Of a DNA stretch of 64,000 bases, positions 62,649 through 64,000 are shown in pieces. The DNA is from Rhodocytophaga rosea (GTDB lineage: Bacteria > Bacteroidota > Bacteroidia > Cytophagales > 172606-1). The notes under the pieces are model-generated. The model did no database searches. It was not told the DNA's origin and was given only the letters and a program-made list of their open reading frames with translations. How positions within the stretch are numbered: position 1 is the first letter of the stretch; the number at the start of each line of letters is the position of its first letter. The translations under genes and the position numbers were made by a program. The stretch spans positions 248,001 to 312,000 of the forward strand of contig NZ_CP048222.1 of assembly GCF_010119975.1 (NCBI RefSeq), read 5' to 3'.

Positions 62649-64000
62649 CTACCCTTTTTTGGCACTTACCACAGGCACTTTTTCAGGATCTGGCTGCAAA
62701 AACAAATTGAATATCCAGGCAATGAGGATCACCAGTAAACAGCCGATCACATTGTACCAGAGGAAGGCAATGCTGGAAAAATAAAACAATGCAAATACAA
62801 CAACTTCAGTAATAATGGCTGCATAAAAAGTTGCAGCTCCTCTAATTTTCTTAAAATAGAAGGCACAAACAAAAATACCCAGGATGGCTCCGTAAAACAG
62901 GGAACCCAGTCGGTTTACTGCTTCCAGCAGATTTCCCACCCGTCCTGCATACAAAGCTACTACTACACAAAATACGCCCCAGCCAATGGTGATCCATCTC
63001 GACATATGGAAATAGTGTTCTTCACTGGCATCTTTCCGGATAATGCGTTTGTATACATCTACAATGGTGGTGGAAGTAAGGGAGTTAAACGCAGAGGCAG
63101 AAGAAGACATAGAGGCAGAAAAAACCACTGCAATCAGCAATCCGACCACGCCAGCCGGTAAATAGGTAGTTACGAAATTGAGAAACACATAATTCGTATC
63201 ATTTACATCGGCCAGCTTGTCGTTCTTTTTAATGAGCCGGACCGTCTCTCCCCTTACGGCTGTATCCAGGGCCAGAGATCGTTCCAGTTGCTGTTCAGCG
63301 GAAGCAATACTGGTTTCATCGCCGGAGCGTAAGGCACCTACCAGTTGTCTTATCTCTGCCTGCCTGGTCTGGAATATGGTCTCATGCTTTTTTTCTAATA
63401 CTGCAAATTCAGCAGCATAGGCACTATTGCGGAGTTTATCAGTTTCAACTGTATTAAAAAATACCGGAGGCATCACAAACTGGTAGAACACAAATACCAT
63501 AATGCCCACAAACAAAATACAAAATTGCATGGGTACTTTTATTATGCCATTAAATAAAAGGCCAAGCCGGCTTTGTGCAATAGAACTCCCAGATAAATAC
63601 CGGCCTACCTGCGACTGGTCGGTGCCAAAGTAAGACATGGCCAGAAAAAATCCGCCAATAATCCCAGACCATATATTGTATTGGCTATCCGGGTTAAATT
63701 CGAGATCAATGGCATTCAGGCGGCCGGTTTTTCCGGCTACTTTTACGGCTTCCATAAATGAAATATCATCTGGCAGCAAATACAGGATCATAAAAAAAGC
63801 CGTTACCATGCCACTCAGAATAATCGCCATCTGGCCCAGTTGTGTATGACTCACCGCTTTTGATCCTCCAAAAACGGTATACATCAATACCATCACGCCA
63901 ATGATGATACTGGTTAAGTTTGTATTCCAGCCTAATAGAGAAGAAAGAATAATGGAAGGGGCATAAATGGACAGGCCGGTAGAAATACCCCTTTGAATCA
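62649..64000 (-). CDS. Sodium:solute symporter (SSS family), N-terminus beyond window
   Basis: An open frame continues to the right edge. The visible part (about 450 residues) has many membrane helices and SSS-family landmarks: TVFGGSKAVSHTQLGQ, FGTDQSQVGRYLSGSS, VFSASMSSSASAFNSLTSTTIVDVYKR and GSLFYGAILGIFVCAF. An in-frame GTG at 63896 is not the real start because the typical upstream sequence (TGLSIYAPSIILSSLLGWN) is coded before it. Substrate unknown. A long polar insertion with EKKHETIFQTRQAEIR sits between helices. Confidence 0.9.
   Translation of the reverse strand, partial: IQRGISTGLSIYAPSIILSSLLGWNTNLTSIIIGVMVLMYTVFGGSKAVSHTQLGQMAIILSGMVTAFFMILYLLPDDISFMEAVKVAGKTGRLNAIDLEFNPDSQYNIWSGIIGGFFLAMSYFGTDQSQVGRYLSGSSIAQSRLGLLFNGIIKVPMQFCILFVGIMVFVFYQFVMPPVFFNTVETDKLRNSAYAAEFAVLEKKHETIFQTRQAEIRQLVGALRSGDETSIASAEQQLERSLALDTAVRGETVRLIKKNDKLADVNDTNYVFLNFVTTYLPAGVVGLLIAVVFSASMSSSASAFNSLTSTTIVDVYKRIIRKDASEEHYFHMSRWITIGWGVFCVVVALYAGRVGNLLEAVNRLGSLFYGAILGIFVCAFYFKKIRGAATFYAAIITEVVVFALFYFSSIAFLWYNVIGCLLVILIAWIFNLFLQPDPEKVPVVSAKKG

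Overview
The window looks like part of a chromosome from a Bacteroidota bacterium, most likely order Cytophagales. The evidence is a Bacteroidetes-type conjugation operon (DUF4134/TraE, TraF, TraG, TraJ to TraO), a secreted protease ending in a type IX secretion sorting domain, a PafA-like alkaline phosphatase, a five-copy DUF349 protein, and start codons that mostly lack Shine-Dalgarno sequences. No species can be assigned from the sequence alone.

Layout. Positions 1 to about 44,800 read as the right-hand part of an integrative conjugative element (ICE). It ends at a tyrosine integrase gene (43430-44626) beside a tRNA-Thr gene (44784-44856), the probable integration target. The left end lies outside the window. 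From left to right the element carries: small hypothetical genes (1-864); umuDC, a translesion polymerase V pair (1606-3325); a relaxase and ribbon-helix-helix mobilization pair with a possible oriT (3389-5051); a ParA-like ATPase module (5266-7035); a first cargo zone (7103-16622) with an orphan FtsH-like M41 peptidase, a HigA/ImmA fusion, a ubiquitin-like conjugation operon and a hybrid sensor kinase; the mating-pair operon (16881-28547); and a second cargo zone (28579-43277) that is a defence island. The coupling ATPase (VirD4/MobC-like) is not in view and may lie to the left.

The most interesting contents are: (1) a three-gene ubiquitin-like system (10752-13251) made of a Ubl-E2 fusion, a JAB-E1 fusion and a DUF6527 protein; (2) a type I restriction-modification operon whose hsdS and hsdR genes are separated by a 1415-residue sacsin/NO VEIN-like ATPase-nuclease, followed by a PLD nuclease and facing a PD-(D/E)XK plus DUF262/HNH (GmrSD-like) pair; (3) five consecutive two-helix TraE-like domains in the conjugation operon; (4) two families of palindromic sites, AAAGTAGT-N9-ACTACTTT in front of three transfer transcription units and ATACTCC-N3-CAGAGTAT in the first cargo zone, which suggest dedicated regulators on the element.

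From about 44,900 onward the genes look like ordinary chromosome: a DUF349 protein, pdxH, DUF2911, a PaiB-like protein, a YfiT/DinB protein, an M6 protease with a seven-repeat propeller, PafA, an aldo/keto reductase, L-2-hydroxyglutarate dehydrogenase, TPR proteins, one frameshifted gene (60953-62028), and a sodium:solute symporter cut by the right edge.
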